A stretch of 64,000 nucleotides of DNA, taken from the NCBI GenBank assembly GCA_943788875.1, contig CALSSA010000006.1, forward strand, positions 248,001 to 312,000, in the 5' to 3' direction. Shown here in pieces: positions 48,030 to 57,879 of this stretch (position 1 is the stretch's first letter; every line of letters starts with the position of its first letter). The notes under the pieces are model-generated. The model did not search any database. It worked only from the letters and a program-made list of their open reading frames with translations, and was not told the origin of the DNA. This DNA is from an uncultured Pseudomonadales bacterium (GTDB lineage: Bacteria > Pseudomonadota > Gammaproteobacteria > Pseudomonadales > Porticoccaceae). The position numbers and the translations under genes are program-made.

Positions 48030-48058
48030 ATTAGGCGCGGAACATGCCCGCGCCTAAT
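48030..48058 (-). other. Intercistronic hairpin between dnaK and dnaJ
   Basis: An 11-base perfect stem ATTAGGCGCGG/CCGCGCCTAAT with a seven-base loop. No T-run follows on the minus strand, so it is probably an RNA stability or processing element that makes dnaJ expression lower than dnaK, rather than a terminator (inference). Confidence 0.6.
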
Positions 48059-48080
48059 GTGAGAGTAAACCGCTAAAGAC

Positions 48081-50009
48081 TTACTTGCTGTCTTCTTTAC
48101 TCTCTTCCTCGTCTTTTACTTCTTCAAACTCAGCATCCATGGCGTCATCACCAGCAGCCTGTTCGCCGCCTTCAGCCTGACCAGCTTCCGCCTGCTCTGC
48201 ATACATCTTCTGAGCCAGACCAGATGAGGCTTCCGACAATACTTTGGCCGCTTCATCAATAGCTTCTTTATCATCGCCCTGGACTACTTCTTCAACCTTG
48301 GCAATAGCTGCTTCGATGGCAGTTTTCTCATCATCTGTCGCTTTGTCACCCGCCTCATCAAGAGTCTTTTTGGCGGCGTGCGCCAGGCCATCAGCTGTAT
48401 TGCGCGCCTGCACCAGTTCTTCAAACTTCTGGTCTTCAGCGGCATTGGCTTCGGCATCCTTGACCATTGCGTCGATCTCGTCATCCGAAAGACCAGAAGA
48501 GGCTTTGATGATAATTGACTGCTCTTTACCTGTGGCCTTATCTTTAGCGCCCACATGCAGAATACCATTGGCATCAATATCAAAAGTCACTTCAATCTGT
48601 GGCATACCGCGGGGTGCTGGTGGAATATCGGCCAGATCAAAACGGCCCAGTGATTTATTACCTGTGGCCTGCTTGCGCTCGCCCTGCACCACGTGAATGG
48701 TCACCGCAGTTTGGTTATCGTCAGCGGTGGAGAAAATCTGCGATTTCTTGGTAGGAATCGTAGTGTTTTTCTCGATCACTGGGGTAGCTACGCCACCCAT
48801 AGTTTCAATACCCAGACTCAGCGGCGTTACGTCAAGCAGCAGCACGTCTGTTACATCACCAGCTAGAACAGCACCCTGCAGACCTGCACCAACAGCAACG
48901 GCTTCATCGGGGTTCACATCTTTGCGCGGCTCTTTGCCGAAGAATGCAGTGACTTTTTCCTGCACCATTGGCATACGAGTCTGTCCGCCCACCAGAATAA
49001 TCTCATCGATCTCGGAAGTAGACTTGCCGGCATCTTTCAGGGCCACTTGCAATGGTGTCAGCGAACGCTCGACCAGATCTTCAACCAATGACTCCAACTT
49101 AGCGCGAGTCAACTTAACGACCAAGTGCTTGGGGCCAGTGGCATCTGCCGTAATGTAGGGCAGGTTCACTTCGGTCTGTGAGCTTGAAGACAGTTCAATC
49201 TTGGCTTTTTCTGCCGCTTCCTTGAGACGCTGCATGGCCAATGGATCACCATGAATATCAATACCGCTGTCGGTTTTAAATTCTGCTGACAAATATTCGA
49301 TCAAGCGCATATCGAAGTCTTCACCACCGAGGAATGTATCACCATTGGTAGCCAGTACTTCAAACTGCTTTTCGCCGTCCACATCGGCAATTTCAATAAT
49401 CGAGATATCGAAAGTACCGCCACCGAGATCGTAAACAGCAACAACGCTGTCGCCAGCCGTTTTATCAATACCATAGGCCAGTGCCGCAGCAGTTGGCTCA
49501 TTGATAATACGCTTAACATCTAGGCCAGCAATGCGGCCTGCATCTTTAGTGGCCTGACGCTGGGAATCATTGAAGTAAGCAGGAACGGTAATAACCGCTT
49601 CTGTGACTGTTTCACCAAGATAGTCTTCGGCAGTCTTTTTCATTTTCTTGAGAACTTCAGCAGAAATCTGTGGCGCAGCTTTGCTGTCCCCTTTGATCTC
49701 TACCCAGGCATCGCCATTGTCCGCTTTCACGATTTTGTAGGGCACCATTTTGATGTCTTTCTGCACTACATCATCTTCAAAGCGACGACCGATCAGGCGC
49801 TTAACCGCATACACTGTGTTGTGCGGGTTGGTTACAGCCTGACGTTTGGCTGACTGACCAACCAGAATTTCACCTTCTTCAGTGAAAGCGACCACAGATG
49901 GCGTCGTTCTGGCACCCTCTGAATTTTCAATGACTTTGGGCTTATCGCCTTCGAGTACGGCCACACATGAGTTGGTGGTACCCAAATCTATTCCGATAAT
50001 CTTTCCCAT
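48081..50009 (-). CDS. dnaK: Chaperone DnaK (Hsp70)
   Basis: A 642-residue Hsp70. The ATPase domain has [28 protein letters not shown] and [13 protein letters not shown]. The linker [12 protein letters not shown] leads into the substrate-binding domain, and the lid ends in an acidic EEVKDEEES tail. Works with the flanking dnaJ and grpE products. It has its own heat-shock promoter. Confidence 0.99.
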   Translation of the reverse strand: MGKIIGIDLGTTNSCVAVLEGDKPKVIENSEGARTTPSVVAFTEEGEILVGQSAKRQAVTNPHNTVYAVKRLIGRRFEDDVVQKDIKMVPYKIVKADNGDAWVEIKGDSKAAPQISAEVLKKMKKTAEDYLGETVTEAVITVPAYFNDSQRQATKDAGRIAGLDVKRIINEPTAAALAYGIDKTAGDSVVAVYDLGGGTFDISIIEIADVDGEKQFEVLATNGDTFLGGEDFDMRLIEYLSAEFKTDSGIDIHGDPLAMQRLKEAAEKAKIELSSSSQTEVNLPYITADATGPKHLVVKLTRAKLESLVEDLVERSLTPLQVALKDAGKSTSEIDEIILVGGQTRMPMVQEKVTAFFGKEPRKDVNPDEAVAVGAGLQGAVLAGDVTDVLLLDVTPLSLGIETMGGVATPVIEKNTTIPTKKSQIFSTADDNQTAVTIHVVQGERKQATGNKSLGRFDLADIPPAPRGMPQIEVTFDIDANGILHVGAKDKATGKEQSIIIKASSGLSDDEIDAMVKDAEANAAEDQKFEELVQARNTADGLAHAAKKTLDEAGDKATDDEKTAIEAAIAKVEEVVQGDDKEAIDEAAKVLSEASSGLAQKMYAEQAEAGQAEGGEQAAGDDAMDAEFEEVKDEEESKEDSK

Positions 50010-50056
50010 TATTTGCTTCTCCGTTACTTAACTTTAGATAATTAGTTGCTTGCTTA

Positions 50057-50086
50057 ATATGTGGGTGCGCTTTCTAATATTTCAAG
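50057..50086 (-). promoter_or_regulatory. sigma32 promoter of dnaK
   Basis: On the minus strand, CTTGAAA (50080-50086), a 14-base spacer and CCCACATAT (50057-50065) closely match the heat-shock consensus, 47 bases upstream of the dnaK ATG. Confidence 0.82.
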
Positions 50087-50111
50087 GGTCGCACCCATTA
50101 ATTCAGTGTTT

Positions 50112-50726
50112 TTATCCCTGCGAGACCACTACCATGGCTGGACGCACCAGTCGGCCATTTAAGGTGTAACCTTTTTGGAATACATCCATCACTGTGTTTG
50201 GCTCCAGATCAGGATTTGGCACCATGCTCACTGCCTGATGCAGCTCTGCATCAAAGGGCTGCCCCGCTGGATCTATGGCTTCAATCTTGTAGCGCGCCAA
50301 CACGTCCATAAATGATTTTATGGTTAGTTCCAAACCTTCGGCGACAGGTTTCTGCCCTTCATCTGCGCTATCAATAGAGGCTAGTGCACGCTCCAGATTA
50401 TCGACAACAGGCAGTAAGTCGGCGGCGAACTTATCCAGCGCAAATTTATGTGCACTTTCTACATCTCGCTCAGCACGGCGGCGCACATTTTGCATCTCTG
50501 CCTGCACACGCAAAACCTGATCATTGGCTTTGGCCACTTGTTCAAGCAGCTGCTCAGACACCGGTTGTTGCTCTACCTCAGTATCTAACTCATCGAGAAG
50601 CTCAGCCTCAATCTCGGCATTGAGGTCTTCTTTGCTTTGCTCTGCGGTAGTTTCTTGGTTTTCAATCTCAGCATTGTCTGCTGGATCATTTGCTGCACTG
50701 CTTTCTTTGTTGGTTTCGTCAGACAC
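50112..50726 (-). CDS. grpE: Nucleotide exchange factor GrpE
   Basis: A 204-residue DnaK exchange factor. An acidic, disordered N-terminal region of about 65 residues is followed by the dimerising coiled coil ([22 protein letters not shown] area). The C-terminal beta domain contains [13 protein letters not shown] and [21 protein letters not shown]. First gene of the grpE-dnaK-dnaJ set; divergent from recN. Confidence 0.97.
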   Translation of the reverse strand: MSDETNKESSAANDPADNAEIENQETTAEQSKEDLNAEIEAELLDELDTEVEQQPVSEQLLEQVAKANDQVLRVQAEMQNVRRRAERDVESAHKFALDKFAADLLPVVDNLERALASIDSADEGQKPVAEGLELTIKSFMDVLARYKIEAIDPAGQPFDAELHQAVSMVPNPDLEPNTVMDVFQKGYTLNGRLVRPAMVVVSQG

Positions 50727-50791
50727 GCCAACTCCTCACTGTTTAACCATTGGATTGACCCATTGGGCCGTTATATTTACTCTGTCTCTAG

Positions 50792-50819
50792 ATATGGGGC
50801 CAAACTTATAAGTTTCAAG
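50792..50819 (-). promoter_or_regulatory. sigma32 promoter of grpE
   Basis: On the minus strand, CTTGAAA (50813-50819), a 13-base spacer and CCCCATAT (50792-50799) are an almost perfect heat-shock promoter, upstream of grpE in the recN-grpE divergent region. Confidence 0.9.
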
Positions 50820-50822
50820 CGA

Positions 50823-50851
50823 TTGCGTAACAGCAATCTGTTCTGTATAAA
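50823..50851 (+). promoter_or_regulatory. sigma70 promoter of recN
   Basis: TTGCGT (50823-50828), a 17-base spacer and TATAAA (50846-50851), 30 bases before the recN start. No convincing LexA box is seen over it. Confidence 0.6.
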
Positions 50852-50880
50852 CCTAAGTTAAATCACTGGTAACTAAAACA

Positions 50881-52554
50881 TTGCTTCTATCGATCAATAT
50901 TAATAATTACACCCTGGTAGAAACGCTGGAAATCGAATTTTCTGGTGGCACTACGGCCATTACCGGTGAAACTGGCGCTGGTAAATCTCTGGTGCTCGAT
51001 GCTCTGGGTATGGCACTGGGTGATCGCGCTGACACTGGCACTATTCGCCACGGTAAAGATCGCGCTGAAATCACTGCAACCTTCGATATCCAGGGCCTTC
51101 AGGAGGCTAATAGCTGGCTGGAAGAGCATGATTTTAGCACCGATGAGCAATGCATTTTGCGCCGCATCTACACTACAGAGGGGCGTTCCCGAGGCTATAT
51201 CAATGGCCAGAGTTGCACTATGCAGCAGCTGCAACAGCTGGGCGAGATGCTGACCGATATCCATAGCCAGCACGAGCACCAGTCGTTGCTGCGCCGCGAG
51301 ACTCATCGCAAACTGCTGGACGACTATGCCAATGCCATCGATTTAGCGCTGCAGGTCGGTGCGGATTATCGTCAATGGCACAAGGCCAACAAGAAGCTGA
51401 CCAGCCTAATGGAGCGCTCGGATGAGCTAATCGCACGCAAAGACTTACTGAGCTTTCAGGTCAATGAGCTGCAGCAGCTGGATCTTGAGCCAGAGTCGCT
51501 CAATAAGCTCGAGATTGAGCAACAGACTTTGGCTAATGCCGAACAAATTTTGCAGGAGAGTCAGGCAGTACTGGCTATCTGCGACCAGACAGAAGGTTTC
51601 AATGTGCGCGATGGCCTCAATCGTGCCCTTTCCACTCTGGCTGGCCTAAAACATAAGCCTGAAGCTCTCAGTAATGCTGAGGAACTGCTGCAGAGTGGTC
51701 TGATTCAGATTGAAGAGGCGACTCGGGAGATTGAGAGCCACGTGGATCGTTTTGAGGCGGACCCTCAGCGTTTGCAGCAGGTGGAGGAGCAATTGGCGGT
51801 GATTTTCCAGCTGGCGCGCAAACATCGGGTCAATGCGGATCAGCTTGCTGAGACTCTGACAGTGCTTGAGGGCGAGCTGCAGAGCCTGCAGGATGGCGGT
51901 GAGAGCATTGATGCTCTGCAACAGCAGTTAACTGAATTGGCTTCAATTTATGAGGCGTCGGCGCAAAAGTTAAGCGCTATCCGTCGGCAGGCCGCGCAGA
52001 CCATGGCGGCAGAGATTAATCAGCAGTTACAGAAACTCTCTATGGAGGGTGCGGAGTTGTTGGTAAAGCTCAGTCCGCTAGCCGAGGCTGAGTTCCGTGT
52101 CAGTGGCTTTGAGGAGGTGGAGTTTGTGATTGCCACTAATCCTGGGCAACCTCATAAACCGCTGGCTAAGATTGCATCAGGGGGTGAACTCTCTCGGGTG
52201 AGCTTGGCTATTCAGGTGGTAGCTGCCGCTCATTCTAAGATTCCCACGCTGGTGTTCGATGAGGTGGATGTTGGTATTGGCGGCAGTACGGCGGATATTG
52301 TGGGTCAGCTTCTTAAACAGCTGGGTGACCGCGGTCAGGTAATCAGTGTGACTCATCAGCCTCAGGTGGCTGCTCATGCTCATCATCATTACCGTGCCAG
52401 TAAGGTGATTGAGGGAAATAGTGCGGAATCGTTGATGGTTGCGCTTGATCGGCAGCAGCGGGTGGATGAACTGGCCCGTATGCTAGGTGGCGCCCAGGTG
52501 ACGGAGCAGACGCTTTCCCATGCTTCTGAGTTGCTTTCTTTGGCATCTAACTAA
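50881..52554 (+). CDS. recN: DNA repair protein RecN
   Basis: A 557-residue SMC-like ATPase acting in double-strand break repair. Walker A is TGETGAGKSLVLDALGMAL near the N-terminus. Long coiled-coil arms fill the middle (about residues 150-360). The signature ASGGELSRVSLAIQ and Walker B LVFDEVDVGIGG are at the C-terminal side. It starts with TTG, and the first residues LLSININNYTLVETLEIEF align with the family start. The usual LexA box is not evident in the short promoter region. Confidence 0.96.
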   Translation: MLLSININNYTLVETLEIEFSGGTTAITGETGAGKSLVLDALGMALGDRADTGTIRHGKDRAEITATFDIQGLQEANSWLEEHDFSTDEQCILRRIYTTEGRSRGYINGQSCTMQQLQQLGEMLTDIHSQHEHQSLLRRETHRKLLDDYANAIDLALQVGADYRQWHKANKKLTSLMERSDELIARKDLLSFQVNELQQLDLEPESLNKLEIEQQTLANAEQILQESQAVLAICDQTEGFNVRDGLNRALSTLAGLKHKPEALSNAEELLQSGLIQIEEATREIESHVDRFEADPQRLQQVEEQLAVIFQLARKHRVNADQLAETLTVLEGELQSLQDGGESIDALQQQLTELASIYEASAQKLSAIRRQAAQTMAAEINQQLQKLSMEGAELLVKLSPLAEAEFRVSGFEEVEFVIATNPGQPHKPLAKIASGGELSRVSLAIQVVAAAHSKIPTLVFDEVDVGIGGSTADIVGQLLKQLGDRGQVISVTHQPQVAAHAHHHYRASKVIEGNSAESLMVALDRQQRVDELARMLGGAQVTEQTLSHASELLSLASN

Positions 52555-52630
52555 GCTTACGCTGCCTTTAACGCCCCTCTAAGCCTTCCGAACCTCGTGC
52601 TAGGGTAGTTATAGTTACCAACTCAGATCA

Positions 52631-53455
52631 GTGGCATGGAAGTCATTACCTTTGGATAATTTTTTAGAATTTTACGATGTAGAGCCCGACGCAAAACGAG
52701 CAGCCTGGGTAGTTGAGCGGTGTATTGGCCCCAAGCATACACTTCATACAATTGTGCCATCGGGATTTGCGAGCTACGCGCGCATTTGCCATCCTGGCTG
52801 GTCTTTTGACGCCTTAGACCCAAATGATGACAAAGGCTGGGCGGCGCTTCGCGCTGGGTGGGTCGATGAGGAAAAGTTAACGCCTGTTCGATGGGATGAC
52901 GTCGAAATCGCCAACAACCGACGCCCCCACCGGCTGATGCAATTTCTTCAAACCTTTCCATTCATTACCCAAGAACCTGGTACGGCGGGCATCGATGGGC
53001 CCTTAGAGGGTGAATTAACCGTAGATATGATGGAGAGCCTGTTTGCGATCCTTGCTGAAATAGGTGGCCCTAATCAGGAAGTCTTGTGTGGCATCTGGGA
53101 AGGGTTCAATCTTCCCATATACCGCGAGGCAAGAGCAAAGTTTGAAACCTACACCGGACAACTAAGCTATTTACTCTTCAGCTCTACATTATCTAGGCTT
53201 AGAGACTGCTGGCTGGCAGCCTATGAACAGGCAGTTAATCGTCATGGTATTGAAGTAGCGGGCCTAGTTCCCAATGCGATATGGCCAACAACCTGTGATT
53301 GGTTCCTGGCCAGCCCCTACAACAGGCCATCATCCTACTTTGGTGGATCAACAGCCCTTGTTAATAAAGTACTGCGTGCTGGGGTTCTCGAAACCTATAA
53401 GGCCTTGCCTGGTGACAATATTTGGACAGATAACAGGAGCAAGGCCGTTCTTTAA
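52631..53455 (+). CDS. Unrecognised 274-residue protein, possibly horizontally acquired
   Basis: Soluble, no signal peptide or membrane segment. Visible features are IVPSGFASYARICHPGW, VRWDDVEIANNR, LCGIWEGF, SYLLFSSTL, AIWPTTCDWFLASPYN and a late SSYFGGSTALVNKVL. This order (VP-GF-YARI-HP, WEG, W-DW, YxGGS-LV) reminds me of a hypothetical protein family common in actinobacteria, so transfer is possible. It starts at GTG without a clear ribosome-binding site; about 320 bases of apparently non-coding sequence follow. No function is proposed. Confidence 0.68.
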   Translation: MAWKSLPLDNFLEFYDVEPDAKRAAWVVERCIGPKHTLHTIVPSGFASYARICHPGWSFDALDPNDDKGWAALRAGWVDEEKLTPVRWDDVEIANNRRPHRLMQFLQTFPFITQEPGTAGIDGPLEGELTVDMMESLFAILAEIGGPNQEVLCGIWEGFNLPIYREARAKFETYTGQLSYLLFSSTLSRLRDCWLAAYEQAVNRHGIEVAGLVPNAIWPTTCDWFLASPYNRPSSYFGGSTALVNKVLRAGVLETYKALPGDNIWTDNRSKAVL

Positions 53456-53778
53456 GGCAGTCTGACCCCTTAGCAATTACTTACAACCGCTGTTGCGGAA
53501 AATATTGAAATAGCTAACAGATACTTGCATAGGGTTAAGGTACGCCTAGTCATCACAATCTCGCGCCTTAAGATTGGTCTAACTCCACAATTTTTAGCCA
53601 CTGGCAACAACGAGATATCAAGTAACCGGCTCTGTCTCGTTGAAATTTATCCATCCGTTGGATAACAGTGCATCAATGAAATTCGACCTATAAATCATAG
53701 TTGGCAAATATTACATCTGCCAATAGTTCGCCTGATATATAGCCGTCCTGTGCGCTGTTTATGGTTTTTGAGACAAAA
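53456..53778. other. Intergenic stretch with no gene recognised
   Basis: No open frame, tRNA, repeat or clear promoter was recognised on either strand between the unknown gene and the pnp terminator. It may be a remnant that arrived with the neighbouring unknown gene. Confidence 0.5.
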
Positions 53779-53813
53779 AAAATCCCCGGCTGCTTTCGCA
53801 GGCGGGGATTTTT
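53779..53813 (-). terminator. Terminator of the metY-pnp operon, possibly bidirectional
   Basis: A stem of about 14 pairs with one mismatch (AAATCCCCG..../....CGGGGATTT) and a TTTC loop has T-runs on both strands. It closes pnp on the minus strand and may also stop plus-strand transcription from the unknown gene. Confidence 0.9.
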
Positions 53814-53828
53814 GTAACTCTTTGAAGC

Positions 53829-55970
53829 TTAGGCTTCTGGAGTCTCTTCTTCAGCGGCTGCAGCTGGAGCTTCTGGGACTGTGCCCTCTTCCAGCTGAGC
53901 TTCTTTGATAGACAGCTTAACGCGGCCGCGGTTGTCAATTTCCAGTACCTTAACGCGAACATCCTGACCTTCTTTCAGATAATCGGTTACCTTGGCAACG
54001 CGCTCCTGGGCGATCTGGCTGATATGTACCAGTCCGTCAGTACCGGGCATAAAGTTTACAAAGGCGCCGAAGTCTACGATGCGCACAACTTTACCCTCGT
54101 AGATAGTGCCTGGCTCTGGATCGGCAACAATCGCGCTGATTGCTTCCATGGCAGAGTTCAGGCCGTCGGTGTCTTCTGAATAGATCTTAACTGCGCCATC
54201 ATCAGTGATGTCGATGGTTGAGTTATGCTCATCACAAAGGGAACGAATTGTCGCGCCACCTTTACCGATAACATCGCGAATCTTGTCTGGGTCAATTTGC
54301 ATCATGCCCATACGTGGTGCTGATTCAGCTACTTCGTCACGGCCTGCGGCGATAACCTTGTTCATTTCATCGAGGATGTGCAGGCGAGCTTCCATGGCTT
54401 GCTCAAGGGCAATTTCCATGATCTCTTCGGTAATGCCTTCGATTTTGATATCCATCTGCAAGGCAGTGATACCTGCAGCTGTACCAGCGACTTTAAAGTC
54501 CATATCACCCAGGTGATCTTCGTCACCGAGGATGTCGGTCAGTACTGCGTAGCCTTCGGCTTCTTTAACCAGACCCATGGCGATACCAGCAACTGGTGCT
54601 TTAAGAGGTACGCCGGCGTCCATCAGTGCCAGGCTTGAACCACAAACTGAGGCCATTGAGCTTGAACCGTTAGATTCGGTGATCTCTGATACTACGCGCA
54701 TGGCGTATGGGAACTCTTCCTGAGAAGGCAGTACAGCGTTAATACCACGACGGGCTAAACGACCATGACCTACTTCACGACGGCTAGTGAAACCAATACG
54801 CCCACATTCGCCTACTGAGTAGGGAGGGAAGTTGTAGTGCAACATGAATGGGTCATCGCGACGACCTTCCAGTGCATCGATCATCTGTGCATCACGGGTT
54901 GAACCCAGAGTTGCAGCGACGATGGCCTGAGTTTCACCGCGAGTAAATAATGATGAACCGTGAACCTTGTCGAGGATGCCTACTTCTACGTTAATGGCGC
55001 GAACTTTCTTAGTATCACGACCATCAATACGCGGCTCGCCACGGATGATGCGGCCACGAACAATGCTCTTTTCAAGCTTCTTGAAAGAATCTTTAATATC
55101 TTCAGCAGAGAAGCCGTCATCAGTAACCAATGATGCGTTAGCACGGTCGCGAAGTGCATTGATACTAACAACACGCGCCTGCTTATCGTGAACCTGGTAA
55201 GCAGCGTCTAAGTCAGTACCTACTAAGTCAGCTAATGCTGATTTAAGCTCTGCGTTTTCTACTTCTGCTTCCCAGTCCCAACGTGGCTTGCCAGCTTCAG
55301 CAGCTAGCTCTTCGATGACGCTGATCACAGTTTGCATTTCTTGGTGAGCGAACAGTACGCCGCCCAGCATGGTATCTTCTGACAGTTCGCTGGCTTCTGA
55401 TTCAACCATCAGTACTGCGTCTTTAGTACCGGCAACAACCATATCCAGTGATGACTCGGCGAGTTCGCTGTAGGTTGGGTTCAGCAGGTAGCCTTGCTCT
55501 TCGGTATAACCTACACGAGCGCCGCCGACTGGGCCATTAAATGGGATGCCTGAGATTGACAGTGCTGCAGAGGTACCGATCATTGCGGCGATATCTGGAT
55601 CAATGTTTTTCTCGGCTGACATAACAGTACAAACTACCTGTACTTCGTTTTTAAAGCCGTTGGGGAAAAGAGGACGGATTGGACGGTCAATTAGACGTGA
55701 CGTCAGTGTCTCTTTTTCATTGGGACGACCTTCACGCTTGAAAAAGCCGCCAGGAATCTTACCTGCTGCATAGGCTTTCTCAATGTAGTGAACGCCCAGC
55801 GGGAAGAAATCCATTCCCGGCTTGGCTTCACGAGCGCCAACCACAGTACAGAGTACCGAGGTGTTATCGATTGAACATAAAACTGCACCAGTTGCCTGAC
55901 GGGCAATACGGCCAGTTTCTAACGTGACGGTATGGTTACCGTATTGAAACTTCTTAATTAAAGGAGTCAT
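53829..55970 (-). CDS. pnp: Polyribonucleotide nucleotidyltransferase (PNPase)
   Basis: A 713-residue 3'-5' phosphorolytic exoribonuclease. Two RNase PH-like domains are separated by a helical domain; the second holds GGGVSR-like and catalytic Asp segments around [20 protein letters not shown]. The C-terminal KH domain is at [16 protein letters not shown], and the S1 domain at [23 protein letters not shown]. The ATG of MTPLIKK, with AAAGG upstream, is preferred over an earlier in-frame start. Its leader has a long RNase III-type stem-loop. Confidence 0.98.
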   Translation of the reverse strand: MTPLIKKFQYGNHTVTLETGRIARQATGAVLCSIDNTSVLCTVVGAREAKPGMDFFPLGVHYIEKAYAAGKIPGGFFKREGRPNEKETLTSRLIDRPIRPLFPNGFKNEVQVVCTVMSAEKNIDPDIAAMIGTSAALSISGIPFNGPVGGARVGYTEEQGYLLNPTYSELAESSLDMVVAGTKDAVLMVESEASELSEDTMLGGVLFAHQEMQTVISVIEELAAEAGKPRWDWEAEVENAELKSALADLVGTDLDAAYQVHDKQARVVSINALRDRANASLVTDDGFSAEDIKDSFKKLEKSIVRGRIIRGEPRIDGRDTKKVRAINVEVGILDKVHGSSLFTRGETQAIVAATLGSTRDAQMIDALEGRRDDPFMLHYNFPPYSVGECGRIGFTSRREVGHGRLARRGINAVLPSQEEFPYAMRVVSEITESNGSSSMASVCGSSLALMDAGVPLKAPVAGIAMGLVKEAEGYAVLTDILGDEDHLGDMDFKVAGTAAGITALQMDIKIEGITEEIMEIALEQAMEARLHILDEMNKVIAAGRDEVAESAPRMGMMQIDPDKIRDVIGKGGATIRSLCDEHNSTIDITDDGAVKIYSEDTDGLNSAMEAISAIVADPEPGTIYEGKVVRIVDFGAFVNFMPGTDGLVHISQIAQERVAKVTDYLKEGQDVRVKVLEIDNRGRVKLSIKEAQLEEGTVPEAPAAAAEEETPEA

Positions 55971-56021
55971 ATTTTTACCTTTGTTTTTTACCAATTAGCG
56001 CCTTGTCTGCATGCCCTGTGC

Positions 56022-56077
56022 GCTGCTCGGGTTACTTATGGCTGCCAGCGATGACAGCCATAAGTAACTCGATCAGC
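56022..56077 (-). promoter_or_regulatory. Long stem-loop in the pnp leader (RNase III-type)
   Basis: A perfect 14-base stem GTTACTTATGGCTG/CAGCCATAAGTAAC with a ten-base loop extends outward to about 22 pairs with a single internal mismatch and one G-U. It lies about 50 bases upstream of the pnp ATG. In E. coli the equivalent hairpin is cut by RNase III and lets PNPase repress itself; the same control is likely here. Confidence 0.82.
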
Positions 56078-56130
56078 AAAGATAGGGGCATAGCATAAGG
56101 GCGAATAAATTATGTGCTCTTAGAAATGAA

Positions 56131-56158
56131 TGCGGCCCCACTTTTGAGAGGAGCCGCA
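56131..56158 (-). terminator. Partial terminator between rpsO and pnp
   Basis: A nine-base stem TGCGGCCCC/GGAGCCGCA (one G-U in RNA) is followed on the minus strand by TTCATTTCT. It matches the position of the leaky rpsO terminator of E. coli; the T-run is weak. Confidence 0.6.
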
Positions 56159-56168
56159 CCGAGAACAC

Positions 56169-56438
56169 TTATCGACGTAAACCAAGCTTCTTAATTAACG
56201 CAGAGTAACGTACAGCATCTTTGCCTTTTAAATAATCGAGCAACTTGCGACGCTGGTTAACCATGCGAATCAGACCACGACGTGAGTGATGATCTTTCTT
56301 GTGATCACCAAAGTGACCCTGTAGCTTATTAATGTTTACGGTTAGCAGTGCAACCTGTACTTCGGGTGAACCTGTGTCGTTTTCACAAGTTGCGTGTTCA
56401 GTAACGATTGCTGCTTTTTCTTCTGCACTCAGTGCCAT
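56169..56438 (-). CDS. rpsO: 30S ribosomal protein S15
   Basis: An 89-residue small-subunit protein of standard length, with [48 protein letters not shown] and a terminal KKLGLRR. It lies between truB and pnp as in E. coli. The leader hairpin upstream may be its own translational operator. Confidence 0.98.
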   Translation of the reverse strand: MALSAEEKAAIVTEHATCENDTGSPEVQVALLTVNINKLQGHFGDHKKDHHSRRGLIRMVNQRRKLLDYLKGKDAVRYSALIKKLGLRR

Positions 56439-56450
56439 GATGTTTTCTCC

Positions 56451-56490
56451 AATATGCGGATTAGTTAAATTCGGGTTGCCCGCGCATATT
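56451..56490 (-). promoter_or_regulatory. rpsO leader hairpin next to the ribosome-binding site
   Basis: An eight-base stem AATATGCG/CGCATATT encloses a small CGGG/CCCG hairpin and ends 12 bases before the rpsO ATG, directly beside GGAG. Position and nesting suggest an S15 autoregulatory site like the E. coli rpsO operator. Confidence 0.5.
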
Positions 56491-56522
56491 TACAGACAAC
56501 CTAACATGAATTTTTCAGGTAA

Positions 56523-57464
56523 TTAGCTCTCAACTACCAGTCTTTTCGGGGCTACTTTACCGTCTTCGGTAACTGTTCCGACACCTAAAAACGTGCCGCC
56601 CTCGCGAAAGACGCGCACTATATCGCCTTCTTGCCCATTGCGAAAGGCCTGTGTCGACATTACTTCCTGCCCTAGTTGGAAATATCCAGCCACAATTTCG
56701 CTTAACTCCACGGCCATACGGTCAGCAACTGCTATATCCATAGGTTTTAGGAGATAATCCAGCTCTGGGGCTTCACAGCTCTCACGGAGTTTTTCCAGCT
56801 CCGGCAATGTCATCGTCTCTTGCTCAGTAAAGGGACCGGCAATATGTCGGTGTAATGCGCTGACATGAGCGCCACAGCCCAGCGCCGCACCCAGATCCTC
56901 CGCGAGAGTGCGGACATAGGTGCCCTTGCTGACATGAACCTCAACATCCAGCTCGGCGCGAGGGCCGGGACGAAAATCAAGGATTTCATATTTATAAATA
57001 TTAATAGTGCGGGCTTCGCGCTCAACCTCTATTCCCTGTCGAGCTAACTTATACAGGGGCTGGCCATTGTGCTTAAGGGCCGAATACATTGAAGGGATCT
57101 GTTGAATCTCACCGCGAAATGCCTCTATGGCTGACTCAACCTGATCCTGAGACAGAGCAGAGGCATCTGCTTGTGACACCACATCGCCGTCACAGTCGCC
57201 AGTTTCAGTGGCGACCCCTAGCGTAAAAGTGCTGCGATAATGTTTATCTGAGTCCAGCAAGAACTGGCTAAACTTGGTCGCCTCTCCCAAACAGATCGGC
57301 AATACTCCAGTGGCTAGTGGATCCAAGGCACCGGTATGACCCGCTTTATTGGCATCAAACAGATTTTTAACCCGCTGCAACGCCTGGTTCGAAGACCGCT
57401 CCAGAGGCTTGTTTAGCAGGAAAATACCATTAACCGAACGACCGCGATTGCGTCTACGAGCCAA
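56523..57464 (-). CDS. truB: tRNA pseudouridine-55 synthase
   Basis: A 313-residue enzyme forming pseudouridine 55 in the T-loop of tRNAs. The catalytic Asp48 is in GHTGALDPLATGVLP, and KHYRSTFTLGVATETGDCDG and YSALKHNGQPLYKLAR follow. The C-terminal PUA-like part is present. Two bases separate its start from the rbfA stop. Confidence 0.97.
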   Translation of the reverse strand: MARRRNRGRSVNGIFLLNKPLERSSNQALQRVKNLFDANKAGHTGALDPLATGVLPICLGEATKFSQFLLDSDKHYRSTFTLGVATETGDCDGDVVSQADASALSQDQVESAIEAFRGEIQQIPSMYSALKHNGQPLYKLARQGIEVEREARTINIYKYEILDFRPGPRAELDVEVHVSKGTYVRTLAEDLGAALGCGAHVSALHRHIAGPFTEQETMTLPELEKLRESCEAPELDYLLKPMDIAVADRMAVELSEIVAGYFQLGQEVMSTQAFRNGQEGDIVRVFREGGTFLGVGTVTEDGKVAPKRLVVES

Positions 57465-57466
57465 GC

Positions 57467-57862
57467 CTAGCTTTCCTCGCCATCCGACTCGGCTGCCGCA
57501 GGAGTCTCTTTAGAGACCGCCAGATCAATCAGGGCGCTAAGATGTTGACCACGACGGCCACTCTCGTCATAAAAGAAGTTTAATTTAGGTGTGATGCGCA
57601 GCTTGATACTGGAGGCCAGTAACTTGCGCAGAAAACCAGACGCGCCATTGAGCGCGGCAATACCCTGATCAATTTCGTCTTGGCTGCGATCGCCAACAAA
57701 GCTGATATGGATTTTGGCGTAGGCCAAATCTCGGCTGATATCGACATCAGTGACGCTGAGCATACCGACTCTGGGATCGCGAACATTGTCGCGAATCAGT
57801 ACTGCCAGCTCTTGCTGCACAGCATCTGATACGCGCTCAGCTCTGGTAAATTCTCTTGGCAT
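57467..57862 (-). CDS. rbfA: Ribosome-binding factor A
   Basis: A 131-residue 30S maturation and cold-adaptation factor. It starts REFTRAERVSDAVQQELAVLIRDNVRDPR, contains SVTDVDISRDLAYAKIHISF and the LRITPKLNFFYDES segment, then a short acidic tail. It lies 17 bases after infB. Confidence 0.96.
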   Translation of the reverse strand: MPREFTRAERVSDAVQQELAVLIRDNVRDPRVGMLSVTDVDISRDLAYAKIHISFVGDRSQDEIDQGIAALNGASGFLRKLLASSIKLRITPKLNFFYDESGRRGQHLSALIDLAVSKETPAAAESDGEES

Positions 57863-57879
57863 CTAGTTCCTGACCGCTG

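Noticed and set aside
50823-50881. LexA (SOS) box upstream of recN
   Set aside because: CTGT-type half sites are present but no CTGT-N8-ACAG palindrome with acceptable match was found.
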